Part shown: one piece after another, positions 8,030 through 18,317 of the stretch | Layout of the letters: each line of letters starts with the position of its first letter | Position numbering within the stretch: the stretch's first letter is position 1 | DNA from: Gammaproteobacteria bacterium | GTDB taxonomy: Bacteria > Pseudomonadota > Gammaproteobacteria > Thiotrichales > Thiotrichaceae | NCBI GenBank assembly: GCA_018822845.1 | Contig: JAHJJD010000099.1 | Span: 1 to 50,524 of the forward strand | Length of the DNA stretch: 50,524 nt | Reading direction: 5' to 3' | Made by a program: the position numbers and the translations under genes | The notes under the pieces: generated by a model | The model's database searches: none | The model's input: the letters and a program-made list of their open reading frames with translations, nothing else | What the model was told of the DNA's origin: nothing

Positions 8030-8684
8030 TAACGATACAGCGCTACCAAAGCTGGTAGTGCTGATTTCCGGTAGCGGCAGCAATCTGCAATCCATCATTA
8101 ATGCAGTAAAGGCTGGCGGCATAAAAGCCCGCATTGCGGCTGTCATCAGCAACCGCCCGGATGCCTATGGCTTGCAACGGGCTGCCGATGCAGGCATCCA
8201 CGCCGAAGTCCTTGACCACACTGGTTTTGACAGCAGGGCAGCGTTCGATCAGGCGCTTCAGCAACGGATCGATAGTTTCAACCCTGGACTGGTGGTACTG
8301 GCGGGTTTCATGCGTATTCTCACCCCTGCTTTCGTGCGCCATTACCAAGGGCGGATGCTAAACATCCACCCCTCCCTGCTTCCCCTGTACAAAGGCATCC
8401 ACACTCATCGTCGGGTGCTGGAAGATGGCGGCAACGAACACGGCGTCAGCGTCCATTTCGTTACGCCTGAACTGGATGGCGGCCCTGTCGTGATGCAGGC
8501 CAAAATACCGGTATTGCCGAGTGATACGGAGGAAGCGCTGGCCAAACGTGTTCAGGTGCAGGAACACATCATTTACCCGCATGTCGTGAAATGGTTTGTG
8601 GAAGGCCGTCTGAAACTGGAAGATGGCAAGGCGTTGCTTGACGGAGCGGTAATGAACCGCCCCGCCATGCATATTGCAGAGTAA
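8019..8684 (+). CDS. purN: Phosphoribosylglycinamide formyltransferase
   Basis: PurN transfers a formyl group from 10-formyl-tetrahydrofolate to GAR in purine synthesis. The 221-residue protein has the conserved start [16 protein letters not shown], the folate-binding [10 protein letters not shown] with a following NIHPSLLP (catalytic Asn and His), and the HGVSVHFV and DGGPV segments. The chosen start, ATG 8019, overlaps purM by 11 bases and adds about ten residues before the usual N-terminus. An in-frame ATG at 7986 lies deeper inside purM and is less likely. It forms a purMN operon. Confidence 0.95.
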   Translation: MSTDNDTALPKLVVLISGSGSNLQSIINAVKAGGIKARIAAVISNRPDAYGLQRAADAGIHAEVLDHTGFDSRAAFDQALQQRIDSFNPGLVVLAGFMRILTPAFVRHYQGRMLNIHPSLLPLYKGIHTHRRVLEDGGNEHGVSVHFVTPELDGGPVVMQAKIPVLPSDTEEALAKRVQVQEHIIYPHVVKWFVEGRLKLEDGKALLDGAVMNRPAMHIAE

Positions 8685-8685
8685 A

Positions 8686-8997
8686 TCAGCCGAAGTGGCA
8701 AACGTAGTGCAGATCCTCCAGCGTTTCGATATCGAAGGAAGAATTGCCAGCCACGTCGAATGACTGACCACCGGCATATTCCATCCACTCATCACTTCCC
8801 GCCATACGCACACGGCAACGACCTTGCAGCAACTCCATGATTTCCGGCGCACCAGTATTGAATGTCAGTGAAGAAGGTAAAATAACGCCCACGCTTTTAC
8901 GTTCACCGTCAGCCAGCGTCACCGTATGACTGATGCATTTACCACCGAAATAAACATTTGCAGTCTTGTTGACGCTGACATTCTCAAACTGACTCAT
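8686..8997 (-). CDS. ppnP: Pyrimidine/purine nucleoside phosphorylase PpnP (DUF1255)
   Basis: PpnP is a small cupin-fold enzyme that cleaves purine and pyrimidine nucleosides with phosphate. The 103-residue protein carries the family pattern: [18 protein letters not shown] near the start, SHTV, the [20 protein letters not shown] core, and [16 protein letters not shown]. It is the last gene of the long minus-strand run, 9 bases after pmbA and two bases from the convergent purN stop. Its nucleoside-salvage role is not obviously related to pmbA, so the grouping may be positional only. Confidence 0.93.
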   Translation of the reverse strand: MSQFENVSVNKTANVYFGGKCISHTVTLADGERKSVGVILPSSLTFNTGAPEIMELLQGRCRVRMAGSDEWMEYAGGQSFDVAGNSSFDIETLEDLHYVCHFG

Positions 8998-9006
8998 AAA
9001 ACTCCT

Positions 9007-10350
9007 TTACTGACCTGCAATGGTCATCTTGTTGATCAAAATAGAACCGGTGCGAATACTACCACGCTCATCCACATCATCTGCAATACCGACGATGCCC
9101 TGATACATGTCTCTCAGGTTGCCCGCAATGGTCACTTCTTCTACTGGGTGCGTAATCATGCCATTTTCAACCCAATAGCCACTTGCACCACGCGAATAGT
9201 CGCCGGTAATGCTATTGATGCCGTGCCCAATCAGTTCGGTCACCATCAGGCCGGTTCCCATCTGCTGAATCAGATCCACGAAACTTACACCGGTATCCGC
9301 CAACAACAGGTTGCTGGAACCACTGGCATTACCGGTAGTTGGCATCCCCAGCTTGCGGGCGCTGTAACTGCCAAGGAAGTACCCCTGGATGACACCCTCT
9401 TTCACAATATCGCGCACTTGTGTTGCAACCCCTTCGCTGTCATAGGAACGGCTTCCCAGCCCCTGACGGATATAAGGGTCTTCACGCAGGTGTACAAATT
9501 CCGGGAACACTTTCTGCCCAATAGAATCCAGCAGGAAGCTGGCCTTGCGATATTGTGCACTGCCGCTGATGGCCCCAACCAGATGCCCGACCAAGCCGCG
9601 CGCCAACTGCGGCACGAACAGCACAGGTGCTTCACGGGTGGAAAGTGAACGCGCATTCAGACGGCGAACAGCACGCTGGGCGGCTTCCGCACCAACGGTA
9701 TCGGCAGATTCCAGATGCCCCGGTACCCGCGATACGGTGTACCAGTAATCCCGCTGCATGGAATCGCCTTCCTGAGCAACTACTGCGCAGCTAAGCGAAT
9801 GACGGGTGGAATGGCGGATTCCCATGAAATCGTGGGAATTGGCGTAAAGGCTCAAGCCCGCATGGCTGTCAACGCCAGCACCTTCACTGTTGGTAATGCG
9901 GCTATCATGCTCACGGGCGACGCTTTCAGCCTGCAAGGCCATTTCAATCGCCATTTCGGCATCCAGCTCCCAGGGATGATATAAATCCAGCTTGGGGAAT
10001 TCGGTCGCCATACGTTCCGGGTCAGCCAGCCCATTGAATTCGTCTTCCGAGGTGTAGCGGGCAATACGGCAGGCAGCATCCAGAGTATCTTCCAGCGCCT
10101 GACTGGAGAAATCACCGGTAGAGGCAAAACCCTTGCGATGGCCGAAGTAAACAGTCAGGTTGATACCCTGATCACGGTGGTATTGCAGTTTATCCACCGT
10201 ACCCATGCGAACTTCGACCGACAGGCCAGTGCTTTTATCGATGTCAACTTCAGCGGCTGTCGCGCCTCTGGCTTTGGCAGCCTCCAACATTCTTTCGGCC
10301 ATTGCCTGGAATTCGGTGGCAATGTCAAAACGTTTTTCCAGTTCAATCAT
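9007..10350 (-). CDS. pmbA: Metalloprotease-family subunit PmbA/TldE
   Basis: PmbA (TldE) pairs with TldD to form a heterodimeric zinc protease that trims unfolded peptides and matures modified peptides such as microcin B17. The 447-residue length fits. TldE subunits lack the metal motif held by TldD but form the substrate cleft, and no HExxxH is visible here. Recognisable stretches are FGHRKGFASTGDFSS near residues 72-86 and the C-terminal region GDYSRGASGYWVENG with VEEVTIAGNL. It lies ten bases downstream of tldD on the same strand, so the pair is probably made together, which is not so in E. coli, where the two genes are unlinked. Confidence 0.93.
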   Translation of the reverse strand: MIELEKRFDIATEFQAMAERMLEAAKARGATAAEVDIDKSTGLSVEVRMGTVDKLQYHRDQGINLTVYFGHRKGFASTGDFSSQALEDTLDAACRIARYTSEDEFNGLADPERMATEFPKLDLYHPWELDAEMAIEMALQAESVAREHDSRITNSEGAGVDSHAGLSLYANSHDFMGIRHSTRHSLSCAVVAQEGDSMQRDYWYTVSRVPGHLESADTVGAEAAQRAVRRLNARSLSTREAPVLFVPQLARGLVGHLVGAISGSAQYRKASFLLDSIGQKVFPEFVHLREDPYIRQGLGSRSYDSEGVATQVRDIVKEGVIQGYFLGSYSARKLGMPTTGNASGSSNLLLADTGVSFVDLIQQMGTGLMVTELIGHGINSITGDYSRGASGYWVENGMITHPVEEVTIAGNLRDMYQGIVGIADDVDERGSIRTGSILINKMTIAGQ

Positions 10351-10360
10351 TGTTCTGTCC

Positions 10361-11809
10361 TTATGCTGTCGCAGTTCCGCCCACGGTCAGGCCATCTATC
10401 CGCAGGGTCGGCTGGCCGACGCCTACCGGCACGCTTTGCCCGTCCTTGCCGCATACGCCGATACCGGTATCCAGTTGCAGGTCATTGCCGATCATGCTGA
10501 CACGGGTCAATACATCCGGGCCATTACCAATCAGGGTGGCATTCTTGATGGGCCTGCCCAACTTGCCATTTTCGATCATGTAGGCTTCAGAGGCAGAGAA
10601 AACAAACTTGCCAGAGGTAATGTCTACCTGGCCACCCGAAAAGTTGGCGGCGTAAATCCCCTTGTCGACGGAAGCGATGATTTCTTCCGCTGCATGCCCG
10701 CCCGCGCGCATGTAGGTATTGGTCATGCGCGGCATTGGCAGATGCGCATAGGACTGGCGGCGTCCGTTACCGGTAGAGTTCGTTCCCATCAGGGCGGCAT
10801 TCTGTCGGTCAAACATGTAGCCTTTGAGGATACCGTCTTCAATCAGGGTGGTGCACTGGGTTTCTGTGCCTTCATCATCCACGCTCAGGGAGCCACGGCG
10901 CATTTCCAGTGTGCCATCATCCACCACGGTAATGCCTTTGGCAGCGACCTGCTCGCCAATACGCCCGGCAAAGGCCGAGGTGCCCTTGCGGTTGAAATCG
11001 CCTTCCAGACCATGGCCAATCGCTTCATGCAGCAGCACGCCCGGCCAGCCGTTACCCAGCACAACAGTCATGCTGCCAGCAGGCGCAGCAGACGCATCCA
11101 GATTGATCAGTGCCTTGCGTACTGCGTCTTCTGCGTATTCCCTGGCTTTGTCGCCATTGAGGAAAAAGTCGAGGTTGAAGCGCCCACCGCCACCTGCTGT
11201 GGCGCTTTCGGTTTCCCCCTTGCGCTGCACAATAACGGATACGTTGGCTCGCACCAGAGGGCGCACATCCGCAGTCATGCGGCCACTTTCATCCATAATC
11301 AGGATGATTTCGTGTACGGCCACCATACTGGCCATGACCTGCTGTACATACGGGCTGGTAGCACGCGCAATGCTGTCGATCTGTTGCAGGAAACCGATTT
11401 TGTCGGTTTCGCTGAGGGAATCAAGCGGGTCGTCCATTCCGTACAAATGGCGGGAAGGTGCAGTCACTTTCCAGGCATTGACGGAACCACTCTGCCCGGC
11501 GCGGCTGATGGCACTGGCGGCCTTGGCGGATTCCAGCAGGGCTGGCAGGCTGATTTCACCGCTGTAGGCGAAACCGGTTTGCTCACCACAAACGGAACGT
11601 ACACCGACGCCCTGCTCGATACTGTAACTGCCACTTTTGATAATGCCTTCTTCCAGCCCCCAGGATTCATAGCGGGCAGACTGGAAATACAGGTCAGCCA
11701 ATGTTGTATCCTTGTTCAACAGGTGGCTGAACACCTGTTCCATATTGTGTTCGGTCAGACCCGCCGGGGCGAAAAATGCCTCGCGGGCGAAGTCGATTGC
11801 CTGTTTCAT
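10361..11809 (-). CDS. tldD: Metalloprotease TldD
   Basis: TldD is the zinc-bearing subunit of the TldD/TldE protease. The 482-residue protein contains HEAIGHGLEGDF, whose HExxxH is at residues 261-266, followed by the SVDDEGT stretch and the GRRQSYAHLPMPRMTNTY segment that are conserved in the family. The neighbours fit: pmbA follows at once, and the nit-yhdP-rng genes precede it as in many gammaproteobacteria. Confidence 0.95.
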   Translation of the reverse strand: MKQAIDFAREAFFAPAGLTEHNMEQVFSHLLNKDTTLADLYFQSARYESWGLEEGIIKSGSYSIEQGVGVRSVCGEQTGFAYSGEISLPALLESAKAASAISRAGQSGSVNAWKVTAPSRHLYGMDDPLDSLSETDKIGFLQQIDSIARATSPYVQQVMASMVAVHEIILIMDESGRMTADVRPLVRANVSVIVQRKGETESATAGGGGRFNLDFFLNGDKAREYAEDAVRKALINLDASAAPAGSMTVVLGNGWPGVLLHEAIGHGLEGDFNRKGTSAFAGRIGEQVAAKGITVVDDGTLEMRRGSLSVDDEGTETQCTTLIEDGILKGYMFDRQNAALMGTNSTGNGRRQSYAHLPMPRMTNTYMRAGGHAAEEIIASVDKGIYAANFSGGQVDITSGKFVFSASEAYMIENGKLGRPIKNATLIGNGPDVLTRVSMIGNDLQLDTGIGVCGKDGQSVPVGVGQPTLRIDGLTVGGTATA

Positions 11810-11847
11810 GTTCTTCCTTAAATGGTAACGATCATTCTCTCAATTCA

Positions 11848-12669
11848 TCAATGTATGCTTTCAGTGCACCGATGTGAAAGAACCGGGAAGGTTTTACGGG
11901 TTTTTTCCAATGATGCCAAATCTATTTCAGCAACCACTATGCCAGTGCCGCGCTCCTGCACGCCGCGCACGCGCCCCCAGTAATCAACAATCATGCTGTG
12001 GCCGTAGGTTGTTCTGCCGTTCACATGGTAACCACCCTGCCCAGGCGCAATAACATAACACAGGTTCTCGATGGCGCGGGCGCGCAGAAGCGTTTCCCAA
12101 TGGGCTTTACCGGTTAATTCGGTAAAGGCTGACGGAACCAGCAAAACCTGCGCACCCTGGGCTGACAGACGGCGGTAAAGCTCGGGGAAACGCAAGTCAT
12201 AACAAACCGACATACCCAGCTTGCCAAAGGGGCTGTCGACGACGACAGGTGATTGCCCCGGAAAGGTTGTATCGCTTTCGGTATAGACTTCCTGATTTTC
12301 GCCCAACATGACATCAAACAGGTGAATCTTGTCGTAACGGGCAACGATTTCGCCTTTCTCATTGTACAAAATGGAAGCAGCATAGACACGTTCCGGGTCT
12401 TCTGAGCGGACAGGGATGGTTCCCGCCACAATCCATACGCCATATTTTTTGGCCTGCTGGCTGATGAATGTTTGAATGGGGCCATTGCCATATTCTTCAG
12501 CAGCTTTCACCCGGTCGGTTTCATGTACGCCCATAATGGCAAAGGTTTCCGGCAAAACCACCAGTTTGGCTCCGCGCCCAGCTGCTTCTTTAATCAAACG
12601 CCCGGCTTCCATCAGGTTGGCTTGAACCTGTGGGCCAGATGCCATCTGGATTGCCGCCATCAATGTCAT
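11848..12669 (-). CDS. Carbon-nitrogen hydrolase (Nit-type, probable deaminated glutathione amidase)
   Basis: A 273-residue member of the nitrilase superfamily. The catalytic Glu-Lys-Cys triad is visible as E41 (LPETF), K114 (YDKIHLFD) and C156 (VCYDLRFPELYR). The DKIHLFD and DLRFPELYR forms are typical of Nit1/Nit2 enzymes, which hydrolyse deaminated glutathione, a side-product of transaminases. It is cytoplasmic, with no signal peptide. It lies between yhdP and tldD, a common position in gammaproteobacteria. The exact substrate cannot be decided from sequence alone; omega-amidase activity is the main alternative. Confidence 0.88.
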   Translation of the reverse strand: MTLMAAIQMASGPQVQANLMEAGRLIKEAAGRGAKLVVLPETFAIMGVHETDRVKAAEEYGNGPIQTFISQQAKKYGVWIVAGTIPVRSEDPERVYAASILYNEKGEIVARYDKIHLFDVMLGENQEVYTESDTTFPGQSPVVVDSPFGKLGMSVCYDLRFPELYRRLSAQGAQVLLVPSAFTELTGKAHWETLLRARAIENLCYVIAPGQGGYHVNGRTTYGHSMIVDYWGRVRGVQERGTGIVVAEIDLASLEKTRKTFPVLSHRCTESIH

Positions 12670-12741
12670 GCAAATCTCCCCGTTCTCTACTCTAAAAAAT
12701 GTACGTTGTCATTGTGTGTTCAACGCAACAAAACATCAATA

Positions 12742-15700
12742 TCAGTCTTTCCTGACTGAGGTGTTTATTTCAGCAATATCCGGCTTGCTCCATGAACCCG
12801 TCACGTGGTAACGGAATCCCCCGGAAGTTTTCAGTTTGTCTTCTACTGATTTTTCCGTAACCGAATTAAACAACAACATGGCAGCTCCACCACCGAGTCC
12901 ACCAACAGCTACGCCTACCAATGGCAGTGCCGATTTCAGGTTGGGTATTACCGTAACGGTCTGATCGTGCATTTTGCGTACAAGGTCGGTGCTGCCCTGA
13001 ATGCCTGCCACCATGATTGCAGCCTTGACGATGGTATCATCGGTTCTCAATATGCCACGATCAAGCCTGAATGTGCCGCTGATTTCATCAAATGCAACGC
13101 CCTTGCCGGTCATGTCGCGAAAATCCATCGACAAGCGGCCAGGCAGGCGTTGCAAATCCAGTAAGCCCAGCAAACGCCCCAAACCTAGCTCCACTTCGCT
13201 TAGGCTGCCCTTACCCAGCCTTGCCTGCACTTCGCCATTCAGATTGGGCAGTGAGAAACTGAATGGCGCTCCTGCCCAGTTGAGGCTGGCTGTGGCGGTA
13301 AGCTCACCACCTTGCAGTCCCGATTCGCTACCCTGTTCCGCCAGCAGTTTGCCGGGGGCTGAAATGTGTGCGCTGGCCAGCAACTCGGTATGTGAATTGC
13401 CATTATCATCTTCATACCAGCGCCCTTGGTTGGCAGAGAACGCCAGTAATGGATTGCGGATTTCCAGCGTTTCGATCTGCAAATCATTCCGCGCCTTGTT
13501 CATGCTGAGGGTCAATTGCTGAATGGGGAAATCCCCCTTTCTGCAATCCCGACAGGTAAACCGCATGGAGGGAAAGTCTTTGGGTGACAGGTTGCCAGCT
13601 TTCCCTTTGCCCGGCGTTTCCTGACTCAACCGATCGAGATCGATACCACTCAAATCAATATTGACACGCCCTGTACTGGCGGCTTTGACAGGCAAGTGCA
13701 GATTGGCCTGAGCCTTTTCTGCACGGACATGTGCCTGAATAATATCGCCTCCCTCAGCAGTCAATGTGGCTTTGCCCAATGACTGCTCACCCAGTTTCAG
13801 ATTAGCGATACTGACATCCACCTTGACGGGCAGTGGGTCGGAAGCTTCCTGTGTGGATGCGCCGCCAGCAGCACTAAACCCCTGCAAGGCCAGCAAGTCA
13901 ATATCAGCAATTTTTCCTCCAAGCTGGATACCAGTCGCGGGTAAAACCGGCTCTCCCTCCCCCAGACTGATGCCCACCGCTGCCTGCTGCTTACCCTTGT
14001 GAGGAAGGCGTGCCTTTACACCCAGCAGCTTGCCCATGCTGGCGTTGATATCCCAGGATTTGGCGGAATCAAACGGCAACTCCACTTCCACCATCAAATC
14101 ACGCCTGTCGCCAGCTGCTTTTGCCAGCGGTGGTGGCAAATGAATCGCGACACCCTGCAAACGGCTTTTTGCCTGAATTTTCAGGGTGGATGGCGTGCCA
14201 GTTTCCTTTGTGGCGAAAGAAGGTAGCTCCAGCCTGGTTTCAATATCTGCCTTGCCTTGCAGGTAGGCATTCAGGAACTGCATTGTCTCTGGCAGGAAAG
14301 CTGCGGGATCGTTCTGCTGTTGCAAATTGACGCTAATCAGGTTTTTACCTCGGTCAGTTGCAGCAGTAATTGTAACCGGTTGTTGGCGGTATTCCCCGCT
14401 GGCCTTGGGCGCGCTCACACCATACTGGTCAAAATGGACTGCACCATTGAGTTTGCTGAATACCTGATTGTATTCCGGGACAGCAAAGCGGCCATCATGC
14501 AGCGTAACCACTCCGTCAACCTCAACACCTTCCCTCTCCAGTATTTCCTGGGTCAGCGGCACATCCATTTTCAGGTCCAGTTCGGACATACCGGAAAACT
14601 CAGCCACTTGCATGAAATCACGCATGTTCTTGCCCAACGGCGAATCCCGCAGGTAATCCATGTGCGCTTGCAGATCGCCTTGTGTATCCAGCTCCAGTTG
14701 CAGGCGGGCGTTTTTCAGCATGTTGGGAATATCGACAGTGCCGCCTTTGACCGCCAGTTGCATGATACGCGCGTTCCTGACCTTGGCGCTCATGCCTTCG
14801 TTGTGGAAACGCAGCTCACCGCTGACATCTTCGGCCTGTGGCCAGTCAGGCAGATAGGCAAGTGTGCCCCGTTCCACGTCAAAACGGATATCGAACGCGC
14901 CAGCAGAATGCTTGAAAGGGTAATCGGCAGGATCCCCCCTGAAACTAAACTCGCCACGCGGTACGTAGCCTGCAATGATCGCCGTTTTTAACCACTTTTC
15001 TGTATTGTCATCGACAATGGAGGGAATGTATTCACGGACATTGTTGACCACTTTCCGGGTGGCGAATTGCATGTTGAAGCCCAGGTCGGGCGGTTTACCG
15101 AGCAGCATGTCCAGCTTGCCCGAACCTTCCGCTTTCAGATCGGGATTTTGCAGTTGCAGATGGGTAATTTGCCAACGCCAACCATCATCTTGCACTGTCC
15201 ATTGCAGGTCTGAAGTCAGGTGGTCAATCAGCAAGGTTTTTTCAAACCATTGCGGATAGTCGAGCTTGCTATCGTCGATGCTAACCTCAACCTTGCCACC
15301 ATCGTTATCGGCAGTAAAGGCCGCATTGACGCCGCTCAGTGCCGGTATATCGCTATTGCCCTGCCAGCCCAGATGGGTGATTTCACCCTCGCCACTGATG
15401 TGTAACGGTTTGCCGGGTGTTGCGGTGATATTGGCATCTAGCGCCAGTGAACCAGCATTGACACCATATTGCTGGAGTTGCGGGGAAGGTAATGCAGCCA
15501 GATTGAAAATCCGGGTGCGGGTGTGCAGCTTGCCACCCCACTCGGCCTCGCCATCAGACAGTTCAGTACGCCGCATAACGGCATCCACTGCCAGCGTCTC
15601 GCCAATGGTTGGGGGGAATAGCGCGTCAGCCTGCAAGGTGATTTCATTTGGCAGAATTTCCCCCATAAACTGGAGGTCACTGAGTGTCAGTGTGCGTCCG

Positions 15701-16230
15701 TTAGTGTTATCCATCCAGTGGACGTAGCCACCATTGATGCTGATACGGATGGGCGCTTTACGCTCAATATTCAACGCAGTATTTTTCTGCCCCGGCAAAG
15801 GGAAAGTCAGGCCGCGCACTTTCGGCAACTCATCAGGTTGCTGGCTCAGGACGAACTCAACCCCTTCCAACTGGATCTCTGCCGGTTGCAATCGCAGGGT
15901 ACGCAAGCTTTCCCGCCAGTCCAGTGTCAAGGCAAGTTGCTGGATATGGATGGGGGCATACTCGTCCGGCTCGGTCAGTTGCAGGTTTTCAATGATCCAG
16001 CGCGGCTCCTCGCTGTCACGATCAACCCGAATCTGCCCGATGCTGACCTGATTGCCCACAAAGTCGGACAGTTCCTTTTCCAGCACGCCCTTGTAATCAT
16101 CAACCATCGGCAGCCAGTAATGCGCCAGCCCCACCAGCGCAACCAGAAATATGGCAAGATGGAAGAAGAATGTCAGCAGCAGGTAGGTCAGACGTACAAC
16201 GAAACCACCCTGCCCGCTATAAAAGTACAA
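12742..16230 (-). CDS. yhdP: AsmA-like lipid-transport protein YhdP
   Basis: YhdP belongs to the AsmA-like group with TamB and YdbH, which are anchored in the inner membrane, span the periplasm and help carry phospholipids to the outer membrane. The protein has 1162 residues, close to the E. coli protein of 1266. It has one N-terminal membrane segment (about residues 12-35) and a long beta-rich periplasmic region with no enzyme motifs. The C-terminal region GRLLGLLDLQRLPGRLSMDF is typical of the family's AsmA-like end. Its start overlaps the end of rng by 14 bases; a GTG at 16200 or 16197 is a possible later start. Placement between rng and nit/tldD matches other gammaproteobacteria. Confidence 0.9.
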   Translation of the reverse strand: MYFYSGQGGFVVRLTYLLLTFFFHLAIFLVALVGLAHYWLPMVDDYKGVLEKELSDFVGNQVSIGQIRVDRDSEEPRWIIENLQLTEPDEYAPIHIQQLALTLDWRESLRTLRLQPAEIQLEGVEFVLSQQPDELPKVRGLTFPLPGQKNTALNIERKAPIRISINGGYVHWMDNTNGRTLTLSDLQFMGEILPNEITLQADALFPPTIGETLAVDAVMRRTELSDGEAEWGGKLHTRTRIFNLAALPSPQLQQYGVNAGSLALDANITATPGKPLHISGEGEITHLGWQGNSDIPALSGVNAAFTADNDGGKVEVSIDDSKLDYPQWFEKTLLIDHLTSDLQWTVQDDGWRWQITHLQLQNPDLKAEGSGKLDMLLGKPPDLGFNMQFATRKVVNNVREYIPSIVDDNTEKWLKTAIIAGYVPRGEFSFRGDPADYPFKHSAGAFDIRFDVERGTLAYLPDWPQAEDVSGELRFHNEGMSAKVRNARIMQLAVKGGTVDIPNMLKNARLQLELDTQGDLQAHMDYLRDSPLGKNMRDFMQVAEFSGMSELDLKMDVPLTQEILEREGVEVDGVVTLHDGRFAVPEYNQVFSKLNGAVHFDQYGVSAPKASGEYRQQPVTITAATDRGKNLISVNLQQQNDPAAFLPETMQFLNAYLQGKADIETRLELPSFATKETGTPSTLKIQAKSRLQGVAIHLPPPLAKAAGDRRDLMVEVELPFDSAKSWDINASMGKLLGVKARLPHKGKQQAAVGISLGEGEPVLPATGIQLGGKIADIDLLALQGFSAAGGASTQEASDPLPVKVDVSIANLKLGEQSLGKATLTAEGGDIIQAHVRAEKAQANLHLPVKAASTGRVNIDLSGIDLDRLSQETPGKGKAGNLSPKDFPSMRFTCRDCRKGDFPIQQLTLSMNKARNDLQIETLEIRNPLLAFSANQGRWYEDDNGNSHTELLASAHISAPGKLLAEQGSESGLQGGELTATASLNWAGAPFSFSLPNLNGEVQARLGKGSLSEVELGLGRLLGLLDLQRLPGRLSMDFRDMTGKGVAFDEISGTFRLDRGILRTDDTIVKAAIMVAGIQGSTDLVRKMHDQTVTVIPNLKSALPLVGVAVGGLGGGAAMLLFNSVTEKSVEDKLKTSGGFRYHVTGSWSKPDIAEINTSVRKD

Positions 16231-17695
16231 CGTCGAAATGCTCCTGGGTGTAAAGTGCTTCTACCTGTAGCCGGATAGGGATTCCTACGAATTGTTGTAA
16301 TTCGGCCAGGCTGTCTGATTCTTCATCAAGCAATAAGTCCACCACCTCCTGCGAAGCCAGCACCAGCAATTCCTTGGCATCAAACTGGCGGACTGCCCGC
16401 AGGATTTCGCGGAAAACTTCATAACACACTGTTTCCGCCGACTTCACGAAGCCGTTGCCGCTACAGCAGGAACATGGCTCACACAGCACATGTTCCAGGC
16501 TCTCGCGGGTGCGTTTGCGGGTCATTTCCACCAGCCCCAGCGGAGAAACATCGCAAACATAGGTTTTGGCGTAATCGCGTTCGAGAGATTTTTCCAGCAA
16601 TTTCAGAACCTGCTGCCGATGGTCGTGTTGCAGCATGTCGATGAAATCGATGATGATAATTCCCCCCAGATTGCGCAGGCGCAACTGGCGGGCGATGGTT
16701 TGGGAGGCTTCCAGATTGGTGCGGAAAATGGTTTCTTCCAGATTACGGTTGCCAACAAACCCACCGGTATTCACATCGATGGTGGTCATCGCTTCGGTCT
16801 GGTCGATGATCAGGTAACCACCGGATTTGAGTGGAACCTTGCGTTGCAGAGCCTTCTGGATTTCCTCTTCAACGCCGTGCAAATCAAAAATCGGACGCTC
16901 GCCGGGGTAATGATCAATCACATTGGCAAGATCGGGAATGTATTTCTGGCTAAATTCAATGACCCTGCTGGCAGTCTCACGGGAGTCGATCTGTACTTTG
17001 GCAATTTTCTCGCCCACCATGTCGCGCAGCACCCGCAACACCAGTGGCAGATCGGAATACACCAGCGTCGGGGCCGGAGATTCAGCCTCGGTTTTTGCAA
17101 TGTTTTCCCATAGTTTACGCAGAAACTTCATGTCACGGCGCAATTCATCCTCACTGATGCCATCCGCTGCCGTGCGCACGATGTAGCCGTAATCATCACC
17201 GAACTCCGTGCGTAACTGGTCAATCAGGTTGCGCAAGCGTTCGCGTTCCGCTGCCTCCTCAATCTTGCCGGAAATGCCAACATTGTTGTTGTCGGGCATC
17301 AACACCAGAAAACGCGAAGGAATCGTGACATGCGTGGTCAGACGCGCGCCCTTGGTGCCGAGTGGATCCTTGATGACCTGCACCAGCAGCTTTTTACCTT
17401 CATACAGCAGTTCGCTGATTTGCACCGTTGGGCGCGGAATGGTGTGATCATGGAATTCTTCAAGCGAAGGATGCGTCAGGTCGGAAGCGTGCAAAAAGGC
17501 GGATTTTTCCAGCCCAATGTCGATAAAGGCGGCTTCCATGCCGGGCAGAACGCGACAGACCTTGCCTTTGTAAATATTGCCGACAATACCCTTGCGTGAA
17601 GTCCGCTCAATCAGCACTTCCTGCAAACAGCCATTTTCCAGCAAGGCGACCCGCGATTCCTGCGGGGTTACGTTGATTAACAGTTCTGCGCTCAT
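16217..17695 (-). CDS. rng: Ribonuclease G
   Basis: RNase G processes the 5' end of 16S rRNA and degrades some mRNAs. The length (492 residues) fits RNase G and excludes the much longer RNase E. It begins with ELLINVTPQESRVALLENG, carries the S1 domain around residues 38-110 (GNIYKGKVCRVLPGMEAAF), and the catalytic DNase I-like region with TIDVNTGGFVG and IIIDFID, whose aspartates bind the metal. The zinc-link is visible as CEPCSCC near residue 405. It is followed by yhdP with overlapping ends and preceded by maf, the usual order. Confidence 0.96.
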   Translation of the reverse strand: MSAELLINVTPQESRVALLENGCLQEVLIERTSRKGIVGNIYKGKVCRVLPGMEAAFIDIGLEKSAFLHASDLTHPSLEEFHDHTIPRPTVQISELLYEGKKLLVQVIKDPLGTKGARLTTHVTIPSRFLVLMPDNNNVGISGKIEEAAERERLRNLIDQLRTEFGDDYGYIVRTAADGISEDELRRDMKFLRKLWENIAKTEAESPAPTLVYSDLPLVLRVLRDMVGEKIAKVQIDSRETASRVIEFSQKYIPDLANVIDHYPGERPIFDLHGVEEEIQKALQRKVPLKSGGYLIIDQTEAMTTIDVNTGGFVGNRNLEETIFRTNLEASQTIARQLRLRNLGGIIIIDFIDMLQHDHRQQVLKLLEKSLERDYAKTYVCDVSPLGLVEMTRKRTRESLEHVLCEPCSCCSGNGFVKSAETVCYEVFREILRAVRQFDAKELLVLASQEVVDLLLDEESDSLAELQQFVGIPIRLQVEALYTQEHFDVVLL

Positions 17696-17726
17696 GAATC
17701 CGCCTTTGGTGTGTTATTTTTGGGTT

Positions 17727-18317
17727 TTACAAAATCCCAATGCCCGCTTTTGCCAGCAGTTGTGCTGTTTCATACAAGGCCAAACCCATCACACCTGAGT
17801 ATGACCCTTCCAGCCGCTCGATGAAAATTGCGCCGACACCCTGAATGGCGTAAGCACCAGCTTTGTCCCGTGGCTCCCCTGTTTCCCAGTATGCCAGAAT
17901 TTCAGCATCCGGAACTGAACGGAACTTAACCAGACTACGGTTAACAGTGACCGTTGATCCAGTTGCTGTAGTCAAAGCGACAGCGGTAAGAATTTCGTGC
18001 TGACGCCCGGACATTTTACGCAGCATTTGCTGCGCATGGGCGAAATCAACCGGTTTCACCAGCAGTTCGCCATCCAGAACCCCCAAAGTATCCGAACCGA
18101 GTACCGGCAAAGCTGTTTCACCGGTTTCTGCGCGCCGCTTCCAGACTGCTTCCGCCTTCATGATTGCAAGCCGTTTAACCAGCGTTTCGGGCAATTCGCC
18201 CGGTAACGGCGTCTCGTCCACATCGGCAGTTTGCACCAGAAAACGGATGCCAATCTGTTCCAGCAATTCACGGCGGCGCGGTGAGGCAGACGCCAGAATA
18301 ATCTGTGGTTCTTGCAT
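17727..18317 (-). CDS. maf: Maf family nucleoside triphosphate pyrophosphatase (dTTP/UTP type)
   Basis: Maf proteins hydrolyse non-canonical or selected nucleotides to monophosphates. The 196-residue protein has the family start IILASASPRRRELLEQIG, the ADVDETP segment, LGSDTLGVLDG with the metal-binding Asp, and the DKAGAYAIQGVGA signature with SYSGVMGLALYET. These match the YhdE (dTTP/UTP) subgroup rather than YceF, and its position next to rng agrees. Its stop is 32 bases before rng, and its start abuts rlmH without a gap. Confidence 0.93.
   Translation of the reverse strand: MQEPQIILASASPRRRELLEQIGIRFLVQTADVDETPLPGELPETLVKRLAIMKAEAVWKRRAETGETALPVLGSDTLGVLDGELLVKPVDFAHAQQMLRKMSGRQHEILTAVALTTATGSTVTVNRSLVKFRSVPDAEILAYWETGEPRDKAGAYAIQGVGAIFIERLEGSYSGVMGLALYETAQLLAKAGIGIL

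Noticed and set aside
10205-11821. Long plus-strand open frame (538 codons) opposite tldD and pmbA
   Set aside because: It is antisense to two well-identified genes, has no family features and arises from their codon bias.
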